Notes under the pieces: generated by a model
Databases searched by the model: none
What the model was told of the DNA's origin: nothing
Seen by the model: the letters and a program-made list of their open reading frames with translations, nothing else
Source: Bacteroides luti
Lineage (GTDB): Bacteria; Bacteroidota; Bacteroidia; Bacteroidales; Bacteroidaceae
Length of the DNA stretch: 64,000 bases
Assembly: GCF_900128905.1 (NCBI RefSeq)
Contig: NZ_FQTV01000007.1
Span: 124,001 to 188,000, forward strand
Direction of reading: 5' to 3'
Translations under genes and position numbers: made by a program
Part shown: piece by piece, positions 21,350-28,445 of the stretch
Layout of the letters: each line of letters begins with the position of its first letter
Position numbering within the stretch: the stretch's first letter is position 1

Positions 21350-22438
21350 TTAAATTTGATTAATAGAAATGGGAATCTTCATTTCATTAAATCTACTAAA
21401 ATGTAACATCTCATTATGTTGCAAGCGCCCCACTACAAAAGAAGGGTGAATGTTTGCTTTATGAGCGATATCTAGAATCTCTTCTTTCGTTATTTTACCC
21501 TTTATGTTTTTAAGGTACTTATCTGGTATAAGAAGATCGGAAGCAAATGCATCAGCTTCTTTCTCTTTCTGCCTATCTATTTCAGCACCTTTTAAGTTTT
21601 CCAGAAAAATATCTTTCTTTGGATGAAGTAATACATGAGCTACTTCATGGAAAAAAGCAAACCAAAAGTGATCATTTGTTTTGTATCTGTCAGATAGCTG
21701 AATTAATGGCTTATTTGAGAACCATCTTGTAGCTCCGCTTATTGGAGCTTTAGGTAAACAAGATGTAAATACACAAGCTACGCCATTATTGGCACAGATA
21801 GATTTTAGCTCTTGTAGAAAATCCTCTGGTTGTTTAATTGCTATTTCTCTTATTTGCGGAAGGCAGGCTTTAAATTTACTAGCGTTAAATTCAGCACAGC
21901 TCAAGTTTCTTGATTGTAATTCTCCCATTCGCAACCATGAAGAAATGGCATAAGGATCTGCTGTGCTAGTTAAAGATACACGAAATGCTACAGACATCTT
22001 GTCGTTCAGATAAATCTTTTCCCATCCCTTTTGTGTTGCAATACCAAAAAACTTAAGAAGCTCAGGCACTAATTCTTTTATTGTTTTATTCTTGCTTAAA
22101 TATCCCAACTTTTTTAATTGCGCCAAAGGAAATTTCTTAATCCAGTCAATCATTAATTCCTGTGCTTCTTGCTGCTCAATACGTGCAAGCTCTTCTCGGA
22201 AATTAGCTTCTCTGGCAAGCCAGAATTTAGCAGGAATGCCTAAAACAAGTTCTAATTGTAGAGCTGTGTTTACAGTTATAGGTTCTTTCCCTTTTATGAT
22301 ATCATTAATTTTACTTTCGGTTTTACCCATGCGTTCAGCTAATTCATTTTGACGCATTCCCATCATATCAATAGTTTCCTGAATTGTGTCTCCTGGAGGT
22401 GATAACAACTCTTTAGCTAAAATTAAATTTGCATTCAT
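21350..22438 (-). CDS. HigA-type antitoxin fused to ImmA/IrrE-like metallopeptidase
   Basis: The start at 22438 (MNANLILAKELLSPPGDTI) is the normal HigA start; the upstream extension to 22501 overlaps the toxin gene. An XRE-type helix-turn-helix occupies about residues 10-75 (GMRQNELAERMGKTESKINDIIKG). A long linker leads to a zinc-peptidase domain with HEVAH in FAFFHEVAHVLLHPKK and downstream acid residues (EKEADAFASDLLIP). It lies 11 bp after the toxin gene in one operon. It should neutralise the toxin and autoregulate; the peptidase part may cleave a regulator, as in ImmA systems, which is inference. Confidence 0.85.
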   Translation of the reverse strand: MNANLILAKELLSPPGDTIQETIDMMGMRQNELAERMGKTESKINDIIKGKEPITVNTALQLELVLGIPAKFWLAREANFREELARIEQQEAQELMIDWIKKFPLAQLKKLGYLSKNKTIKELVPELLKFFGIATQKGWEKIYLNDKMSVAFRVSLTSTADPYAISSWLRMGELQSRNLSCAEFNASKFKACLPQIREIAIKQPEDFLQELKSICANNGVACVFTSCLPKAPISGATRWFSNKPLIQLSDRYKTNDHFWFAFFHEVAHVLLHPKKDIFLENLKGAEIDRQKEKEADAFASDLLIPDKYLKNIKGKITKEEILDIAHKANIHPSFVVGRLQHNEMLHFSRFNEMKIPISINQI

Positions 22439-22449
22439 GATTTTTTCTA

Positions 22450-22782
22450 TTAATGATAGTCTTCCGTAGTAATTATTTCTATCTCTGTTATTAGAATCCA
22501 TTCCATTCCGCCATCTTCTTTTTGTGGAATGGGATTTTGGCAGGGTTCAAAAATTAGTCTGTAATTAGCTGAAATGTCTACTGCTAACTTTCCTTTTTTA
22601 TTACCCTTTAGTTCGTGGCAATTAGCTGCTGGTAGTGAACGCATATCTTCGAGCGTTTCTGCTGCTTTTAATTCAGATATTCGTTGAGCAACTTTTTTTG
22701 CCATTGTTCCAAACTTCTTGCTAAGCTCTTTGGGTATAGTTAATTGCTTTTCAAGTTTATTTGAACTATATTTTATTTTCAT
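22450..22782 (-). CDS. HigB/RelE-like toxin
   Basis: This 110-residue protein has the small RelE/ParE-superfamily layout: an N-terminal strand (MKIKYSSNKLEKQLT), two helices, then beta strands with basic residues (CHELKGNKKGKLAVDISANYRLIFEP) as in HigB ribonucleases that cut mRNA on the ribosome. Toxin first, antitoxin second is the usual hig order. A TATCTTTG -7 box (22785-22792) abuts the start codon, so the transcript may be nearly leaderless. A 29-bp palindrome lies 70 bp upstream. Confidence 0.75.
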   Translation of the reverse strand: MKIKYSSNKLEKQLTIPKELSKKFGTMAKKVAQRISELKAAETLEDMRSLPAANCHELKGNKKGKLAVDISANYRLIFEPCQNPIPQKEDGGMEWILITEIEIITTEDYH

Positions 22783-22851
22783 TGCAAAGATATATATTAT
22801 TACTGAAATAGGGTAATTATTTTTAGTTAAAATTGCTTGGTAATTTATAAC

Positions 22852-22880
22852 TCAGTTATTCGGAATTTCCGAATAACTGA
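22852..22880. promoter_or_regulatory. Palindrome upstream of the toxin-antitoxin operon
   Basis: A 13-bp perfect inverted repeat (22852-22864 with 22868-22880) has a 3-nt centre. It lies upstream of the toxin start and is a candidate operator for autoregulation, or a transcription-blocking hairpin at the edge of the repeat region. Confidence 0.55.
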
Positions 22881-22962
22881 ACCACCTCCATCGCTAATTG
22901 AACCACCTCTGTTGCTAATTGAACCACCTATGTGGTTAATTGAACCACCTCCGTCTGTAATT
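22879..22962 (+). repeat. Four tandem 21-bp repeats
   Basis: Four head-to-tail 21-bp units (22879, 22900, 22921 and 22942) each start gaaccacct and end taatt with a variable middle. The unit is seven codons long and would read IEPP-type repeats on the plus strand, but no credible gene contains it. It belongs to a 968-bp stretch (22783-23750) with no intact gene. Confidence 0.85.
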
Positions 22963-22986
22963 ATAGGTCCAAATCCATTATTGAAT

Positions 22987-23242
22987 TCATTGCAGCTTTT
23001 CTATTCGTTTCAACTCTTCTTTATATTTTTTAGTTTGGTTAGAAAATCCGGCTTTCTCCGAGCAATCTATAATCTTTTTTATCGCAATGGTATATGCTTC
23101 ACTTTTTTCACCAGATGATTTTTTTATTAGAGAGAGTAACTCTTGCAAAATATTCATTGAACCAGAATAGTCTTTTGCCTGATAGTATAATGAGGCAAAA
23201 TCAGCTAAGAAAGCAGGGTATCCAAATCTCTTTAGCTATCAT
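22987..23242 (-). pseudogene. Decayed ORF (C-terminal remnant)
   Basis: On the minus strand a helical, charged frame is open from 23235 to a stop at 22987 (about 82 codons; readable parts ADFASLYYQAKDYSG and NILQELLSLIKKSSGEKSE). It lacks a start at its upper end. An ATG in a neighbouring frame (23242, MIAKEIW) suggests a frameshift removed the original N-terminus. A shorter intact reading from Met at 23157 (56 residues) is possible. No family is recognised. Confidence 0.4.
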
Positions 23243-23288
23243 TGTCTCTCTATTTTTAGCTTATTCAATTAATCTGATAATTAAGTAT

Positions 23289-23471
23289 TTATGTTTCGCT
23301 TTTCCAATCTTTATCTTGGTCAACAGCTTGGTCAATAGCTTGGTCAATAGCTTGGTCAATAGCTTGATCAATAGCTTGATCAATTAAATAGCCTGCATTT
23401 TTAAGAAACGTAAGACCTTTATATGTATTCTTATACGCTTGATCAGGTGAAGTCTTTTTTCTTAAATCCAA
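23289..23471 (-). pseudogene. Decayed ORF with an AIDQ tandem-repeat tail
   Basis: This short frame reads KTSPDQAYKNTYKGLTFLKNAG, then a run of IDQA four-residue repeats generated by the 12-bp DNA repeats, and ends DKDWKSET. The likely start lies upstream in another frame (MKKKAMIIHESW, about 23505), so a frameshift is suspected. No family is recognised. Confidence 0.35.
23315..23386 (+). repeat. Six tandem 12-bp repeats
   Basis: Six consecutive 12-bp units (cttggtcaatag and single-base variants) form a slippage-prone microsatellite. The unit is four codons long, so copy-number changes would keep frame. Confidence 0.9.
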
Positions 23472-23696
23472 GATTCATGAATAATCATAGCTTTCTTTTT
23501 CATTTTTAAAATATGTATGTTTACCCATTTATAAATTACTCAACCACTTTCTACCATCCTTTACTGGAGCAGAAACTTTAACTTCAAGGCCTACAACTTT
23601 AAAATGTTTCTTTGCATATCATTTTTTGTCCTGACGGGCAAAGCTATCCTAAAAAACTCGTCCCTTTTGTTTCTAATATGAAATTATAATGGATGT

Positions 23697-23732
23697 GTAC
23701 CCGAAAATACAGAATCGGGTACGCATTTGATA
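23697..23732 (+). repeat. 36-bp imperfect repeat, copy 2
   Basis: This second copy of the element at 20163-20198 has the same orientation, with an 8-bp stem (23698-23705 with 23716-23723). It lies just beyond the 3' end of the res gene. Confidence 0.7.
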
Positions 23733-23750
23733 ATAGAAAAAAGAAAGTTA

Positions 23751-26462
23751 TTATCCCCAGCCCGATACATCGAAGTTTTCTTTCATTGTTTTATCAAAGT
23801 GTATTTTACTTGATTCAGAATAGAATGGCATGCCCCAAATGCGATATTCGCTAGTTTCTGTTTCGAATGAAATTAGTGAACGTTCTTTTAGTTGCAGTAG
23901 GAATTTTTCTTTCCATTCATCGTGTTGCTTTAGATGATCACCTTTGGGTTCAATAAAGATCTGCATATTTACATATTTATCCTGCTTCTTTTCTCTCATA
24001 AAAAGAAGAAAGTCTGGTTCAAAAGCATTTCCTGTTTCAAAATCAAAGATACGAACTTCTCGTTCGCTACGTACCAAATAGATATCCTCGTATTTCTTTT
24101 GCAGTTTCGGATATAGCTGTTCAATGTATTTAACCAGATGTTTTTCTTCCGAAGTTCCAAAGAAATCATCAAAAGCAAACCAATTATGTTTTGATAGATC
24201 AAGTGATAAAAACAGATCATTAGGTTCTTTCATAGAACGACCGAATTCCTTATCTTCAGAGTTATCTAAAGACACTTTCAGTTCTTTGTCTTTTATAAAA
24301 TCTTTCAAGACTTTTGGACGGAATCTTTTGCTTCCTCTTAATGCTACTGCACTTTTTATTAATTGAGGCTCAATTTGTTTTAGCACTTCTGTTACTACTC
24401 CTAATTTTTGCTTTTGAGTCAAATTTTCAAGAACTTCCTCTTTCGAGGCAACTGCTATATGTATATTAGCCAGATAGTTTTCTGATTCAATAAAATGGCG
24501 AATAGAAGGTAGAGTAGGGAATACCTCTTTTAGGCTTGAGAATTTGTAGGCTTCCAGCGAATTGATAGCAGCACGAATCACATGATTGCCCATCTCTTTT
24601 AAAATAAATTCATGAGTTCTGGTAGTATCATCAACGTTATTATTTTCCGTCTTTTCAAAAACAAGGCTGCTTTTCATTTGTCCGGAACGTATTCTCACTT
24701 TATATATTTTTTCCAGTATGTCCGGAGTGAATGAATTAGTTATATTTTCTTTTTCATAAGGCTCTTTTTCATTTACAAAAATATAACCATCATTGTATAG
24801 TGCTGTTTTTTTGAATGAATCTTTCAGCTTCATAGAGATAACCTTGCTTCGTTTGGCAATAATTCCCGTATCCTCCATTGCTGTTGTTAATTCATCCAGA
24901 TACCTAGGGTTATATGAACTATGATAATGCAGTTTTTCTACTACTCTTAATCGATTAGTTATATCGTCATCATATTTGCGTTGGCCAGTGGGTTTGTGTT
25001 CTTCAGGAGCTTCAAAAGGCATATACCGGGCACCTCGACCAATAAGCTGTGCTTCTGCCATAGTAGTTTTACCGGGTTTACCATCTTTGGCATCACGTCC
25101 TTCATATAAACGTACAATGTCATATAAGTTTAGTACATCCCATCCTTCGTTAAGCATATCTACAGCAAATACACAGCGGAATTCATTGTCTTTAGCTTCC
25201 AATGAATTTAGTTGCAATTGTTTTTCAGCCGTTATTGTATTTCCATCTACAATAAGAAGGTTCTCTTCTTTGAAGTCTTCTTTTATTTCCAGTAACAAGT
25301 TTTCTAATGTAATTTTCCTCTCTTCAAAAAAAACGAATGCAGCTTTAATATCCTGAGCAGCTACATCTTTTATTTTCGCTAAGTCATTTGTAGAAAGCTT
25401 TTTAATGGTATCAATAAAAAGGAGATAAAACTCTTTATTTTCTTTTATTGTTTTTGATTTCAGCATCATTACCGGCTTAATATCCTGACCAATGGCATTA
25501 AATAATTTCCGTTTATACTGACTCAATACCACAGTTTGCATAGCCCGGTCTATAGGAGACAGGTCAGATTGTACAACTTCAATATCTTTTGAATAACCAT
25601 CTTCTCTGAACTTCTTCAGTGGATAGTCAAAGATTACTTTGTTCTTGTATTTTTCTTGAATATATTCATTCGATAAATCTTCAGTTGCTGTAAATTCCAG
25701 CAATACATTTGGATGTTCCGAATCTGTGTTTGCCTGAAAAATACGCATAACGGTAGTTTCCCAGTCATCAGATGTTTCAATATCCATATCAAAAGAGAGC
25801 TGTGTATCTTCTTTTACTTTTTTCCCTTTCTTTGTGGAAGAGTTCATGTGGTGTGCTTCATCTGATATAAGCACAATTTTCTGATCTCCAAAATCATCAT
25901 AAGTAAGAGCATTCTCATGTGGGGTATTAAGGCTGGTGTGCAACCCTTGAATAGTTGTCAGGCAAAGATTTATACAATCATCTTCTACCCCCTGAAAATT
26001 ATCTACCATTCTTATTTCTACACGCTTTTCACCTATCTTTATGCTGGGAGCAAAAAGATATTTGGAAGAAGCCATATTCAGGAAGTTATCTTTTGTTTTT
26101 TCTATAATATTGGTAGAGTTAACGAAGAATAAAAAATTACGGTACCCCTTTTCAAACAAGTAAAGCATCAAACCTGCCATGATAAGAGTTTTACCACTAC
26201 CGGTTGCCATGTGAAAAAGCAGTTGCGGGCACTGTTCTTTTTCTGAGAAATCATTTTCCCAGTAATTAATAAAATATTTAAAGCATTGATCCTGGTAAGG
26301 ACGCAATGCAAATTTTGGATTCAAACTTTGCTTAAAATAAGAAGGCAGTTCAGTTCTTTCTTCTATTTGTTTTCTTCCATATTCTTCCCGCAATGTATCC
26401 TGTAAGGTATGCATCTGTTGTTCGGGTGTATTATATTTTTTTGCCATATTATTTTTTATCAC
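23751..26462 (-). CDS. res: Type III restriction enzyme, Res (helicase/endonuclease) subunit
   Basis: This 903-residue protein has a superfamily-2 helicase core: Walker A MATGSGKT (86-92) and motif II ISDEAHHM (about 200). The RecA2 half includes FAVDMLNEGWDVLNLYDIVRLYEG and the motif VI stretch QLIGRGARYMPF. Near the C-terminus, FEPDFLLFMRE...QIFIEPKGDH forms a PD-(D/E)xK nuclease site. This is the ResIII-type subunit that translocates on DNA and cuts with Mod. Met6 (26447) is an alternative start. It is the last gene of the leftward restriction operon, 36 bp after the HEPN gene. Confidence 0.93.
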   Translation of the reverse strand: MIKNNMAKKYNTPEQQMHTLQDTLREEYGRKQIEERTELPSYFKQSLNPKFALRPYQDQCFKYFINYWENDFSEKEQCPQLLFHMATGSGKTLIMAGLMLYLFEKGYRNFLFFVNSTNIIEKTKDNFLNMASSKYLFAPSIKIGEKRVEIRMVDNFQGVEDDCINLCLTTIQGLHTSLNTPHENALTYDDFGDQKIVLISDEAHHMNSSTKKGKKVKEDTQLSFDMDIETSDDWETTVMRIFQANTDSEHPNVLLEFTATEDLSNEYIQEKYKNKVIFDYPLKKFREDGYSKDIEVVQSDLSPIDRAMQTVVLSQYKRKLFNAIGQDIKPVMMLKSKTIKENKEFYLLFIDTIKKLSTNDLAKIKDVAAQDIKAAFVFFEERKITLENLLLEIKEDFKEENLLIVDGNTITAEKQLQLNSLEAKDNEFRCVFAVDMLNEGWDVLNLYDIVRLYEGRDAKDGKPGKTTMAEAQLIGRGARYMPFEAPEEHKPTGQRKYDDDITNRLRVVEKLHYHSSYNPRYLDELTTAMEDTGIIAKRSKVISMKLKDSFKKTALYNDGYIFVNEKEPYEKENITNSFTPDILEKIYKVRIRSGQMKSSLVFEKTENNNVDDTTRTHEFILKEMGNHVIRAAINSLEAYKFSSLKEVFPTLPSIRHFIESENYLANIHIAVASKEEVLENLTQKQKLGVVTEVLKQIEPQLIKSAVALRGSKRFRPKVLKDFIKDKELKVSLDNSEDKEFGRSMKEPNDLFLSLDLSKHNWFAFDDFFGTSEEKHLVKYIEQLYPKLQKKYEDIYLVRSEREVRIFDFETGNAFEPDFLLFMREKKQDKYVNMQIFIEPKGDHLKQHDEWKEKFLLQLKERSLISFETETSEYRIWGMPFYSESSKIHFDKTMKENFDVSGWG

Positions 26463-26498
26463 TAACTTTTTAGATTGATTACTAACCTCATTACGAGA

Positions 26499-28235
26499 TT
26501 AAACAATCAAATCCATTTCTAAGGGAATTGCCAAGAGAATGTCTTTATCATATTTTTGCTGTGCAATTTGTTTCTTCCATAAAATATATTCATTAAACAA
26601 ATCATCCATACCTGCTTTTTCATGTCTGCAAATATCACTATTTGTTGGTATATTGGCAAAATACACAATCATTTGATTTAATAAAAATACCAGATAGTAG
26701 CGCAAATTGCTCGTGATATTCTCTATATCTTGTTTAATAGCCGCTTCGTGAATTAGTTCATTTCTTAACCGGTATATTCTTACTATATGCTGGTTTAAAT
26801 TAGTCTCGTGATTATTTAAATATTCTTTTCGTTTATCTGAGCTCACAAACATATGTGTCTTCATTTTTTGTACTTGATATCTCAATAAAGGTTTGTTTAT
26901 GCGATTAATTAAATTCTGTTGATCTTCAGCTGCAACCTCCCAATAAAGGGAACCGGAGTCTACATATCCTTTCTTTATTAGTACTTCATTTAACAACATA
27001 AGATTACGTTTTGCATAGCTGCAAAACAATACATTCACCAAATTATTTTTCAACCTTGTAAAGGTGTTTTCTTTTGTTTCCGGTGATGAGAACAAGAATT
27101 CAAGAGCAATCCAATAATTAATAAATCGTTGTTCCATTTCAATAGTGGTATTACCCAATCTTAAATAACGTAATGCCGAGTTTAATCGATCTTTTACATC
27201 TTGTTGAACATTCTTGTTTTCTTCAATCCGATGGATTAATTTATTATATTCCTGAAACAATGTAATGTCACTCCCATATTTACCGTCAGTAAAATAATTA
27301 GTTGGTTGATCTGTGCCCCTTTCTTTATTCGCTAAATTAATCACTAATGCATTTTCTGGAATACTAATATTAGTGGTATATACTCCTAAGTGAATCTGAT
27401 CTAACAAGAATGATAATTTCGCTTTACTTTTCTTAATTGCACTATAATAATCTTTAGCCTCTTCTTTCCAGATAAAGAAACAGAAATTTTCTTCTTTTTG
27501 AAGAAATCTAATGTATTTTTCCTTTACATTATCACTTAAATATTTATCAGGTGTTTCTTCATAAATATAAGGAATATCGCATTCTGAAAGTTTAATATCG
27601 CCAGTCCATATTTTATATACAACAACGAAAGTTGGAACCTCTTCTGAAAGGAATTTATCTCTAAATATCTGAAACTGATCTACAAAATGAGGTTTAAAGC
27701 AGAGTTGAGCAACACATGAATAAATATAACTTTTAGAAAATCCACAGTTTATTAATTCAGTTCCTAATAATGAAACTACATTATCTATTTTATTTGCTTT
27801 CGGAATAAATTCGTCATCGGGGAATTCATTCCCACTTAGCACAAGCTGTTCAAGATTTTGAAACAAGATAGCTAAATACTTAGTTTTATTTTCATTAATT
27901 AGTTTATCAAGAATAAAAAGTTCATGACTACCATTAAATTTAGTGCCATCACACTTTACCATTGTTTCAAGATCTTTGAGAAATAACTCTTTATTATATA
28001 TGCCCATTGATATATACTCATCATTCTTCAACGAATCAATTAATTCTTGTGCACATAAACGTACTGTCTCAAATTGTTTAATCTTATTTTTCTTCCAATC
28101 CACAATCAAAGTCCTTAATTCTTTTAATAGAGAATTGGTGTTATGAAACCTAACTCTGTGACTATCAATGGTCTCTTTATGAAATAGCTCTTTTAGCCTT
28201 TCTTTAAAAAACTGTTGTAATTTTGTGTGTTTCAT
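26499..28235 (-). CDS. ApeA-like HEPN-domain protein within the restriction locus
   Basis: This 578-residue protein is mainly helical. The C-terminal third has the HEPN signature: RFINYWIALEFLFSSPETKE (about 370-390) and, near residue 500, the Rx4H ribonuclease motif in YRLRNELIHEAA, followed by two hydrophobic helices. This matches Apea-like HEPN proteins, RNases used in abortive phage defence. The N-terminal 350 residues match nothing I recognise and may be a sensor. It sits between mod and res, separated from mod by a 209-bp gap that carries an opposite-strand small-RNA unit. The RNase role is inference. Confidence 0.75.
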   Translation of the reverse strand: MKHTKLQQFFKERLKELFHKETIDSHRVRFHNTNSLLKELRTLIVDWKKNKIKQFETVRLCAQELIDSLKNDEYISMGIYNKELFLKDLETMVKCDGTKFNGSHELFILDKLINENKTKYLAILFQNLEQLVLSGNEFPDDEFIPKANKIDNVVSLLGTELINCGFSKSYIYSCVAQLCFKPHFVDQFQIFRDKFLSEEVPTFVVVYKIWTGDIKLSECDIPYIYEETPDKYLSDNVKEKYIRFLQKEENFCFFIWKEEAKDYYSAIKKSKAKLSFLLDQIHLGVYTTNISIPENALVINLANKERGTDQPTNYFTDGKYGSDITLFQEYNKLIHRIEENKNVQQDVKDRLNSALRYLRLGNTTIEMEQRFINYWIALEFLFSSPETKENTFTRLKNNLVNVLFCSYAKRNLMLLNEVLIKKGYVDSGSLYWEVAAEDQQNLINRINKPLLRYQVQKMKTHMFVSSDKRKEYLNNHETNLNQHIVRIYRLRNELIHEAAIKQDIENITSNLRYYLVFLLNQMIVYFANIPTNSDICRHEKAGMDDLFNEYILWKKQIAQQKYDKDILLAIPLEMDLIV

Positions 28236-28265
28236 AACATGTTTACTAAACTATTTGAGAAAATG

Positions 28266-28297
28266 TTTGTTCTTTAAATACAAAAGGAGTACTTTTG
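28266..28297 (+). promoter_or_regulatory. Consensus promoter for an opposite-strand small RNA
   Basis: TTTG at 28266-28269 and TACTTTTG at 28290-28297 are separated by 20 bp, a full match to the Bacteroides housekeeping promoter (TTTG, 19-21 bp, TAnnTTTG). It points rightward, against the flanking genes. Confidence 0.8.
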
Positions 28298-28302
28298 TGC
28301 AG

Positions 28303-28445
28303 TAAATAATAAGAATTCAACAGAATAAACATATAAAGGGAGAACGTCCTTCTTGTAATTGAGAGCTTACGCTCCGCAAAAGTGACCAACCTCCCTACGA
28401 TATTTCCAAGAGGCATCTTTTTAAGGTGCCTCTCTTTATTTTGTT
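28303..28445 (+). ncRNA. Candidate small RNA (~143 nt) between mod and the HEPN gene
   Basis: Downstream of the promoter, a transcript starting near 28303 would fold into a long interrupted hairpin: GGGAG (28338-28342) with CUCCC (28391-28395), GUC with GAC, UUG with CAA, and GAGC/GCUC around a UUAC loop. After a short spacer comes an intrinsic terminator, an 11-bp stem with one wobble (28409-28419 with 28423-28433), and a U-rich tail ending at the mod stop codon. No ORF of note lies on this strand. I do not recognise the family. Its 5' end is divergent from the HEPN gene, its 3' end convergent with mod. Confidence 0.7.
28409..28445 (+). terminator. Terminator of the small RNA
   Basis: The stem at 28409-28419 and 28423-28433 is followed by a U-rich tract on the plus strand only. 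The minus strand lacks a T-run here, so this does not terminate mod transcription. Confidence 0.8.

Noticed and set aside
22837-23118. Plus-strand frame with IEPP-type repeats
   Set aside because: It begins with TTG, its repeats come from the 21-bp DNA array, and the rest is low-complexity hydrophobic; no homology-like core.
22879-23386. CRISPR-like array
   Set aside because: The 21-bp and 12-bp units are directly adjacent with no unique spacers, and no cas genes are near.
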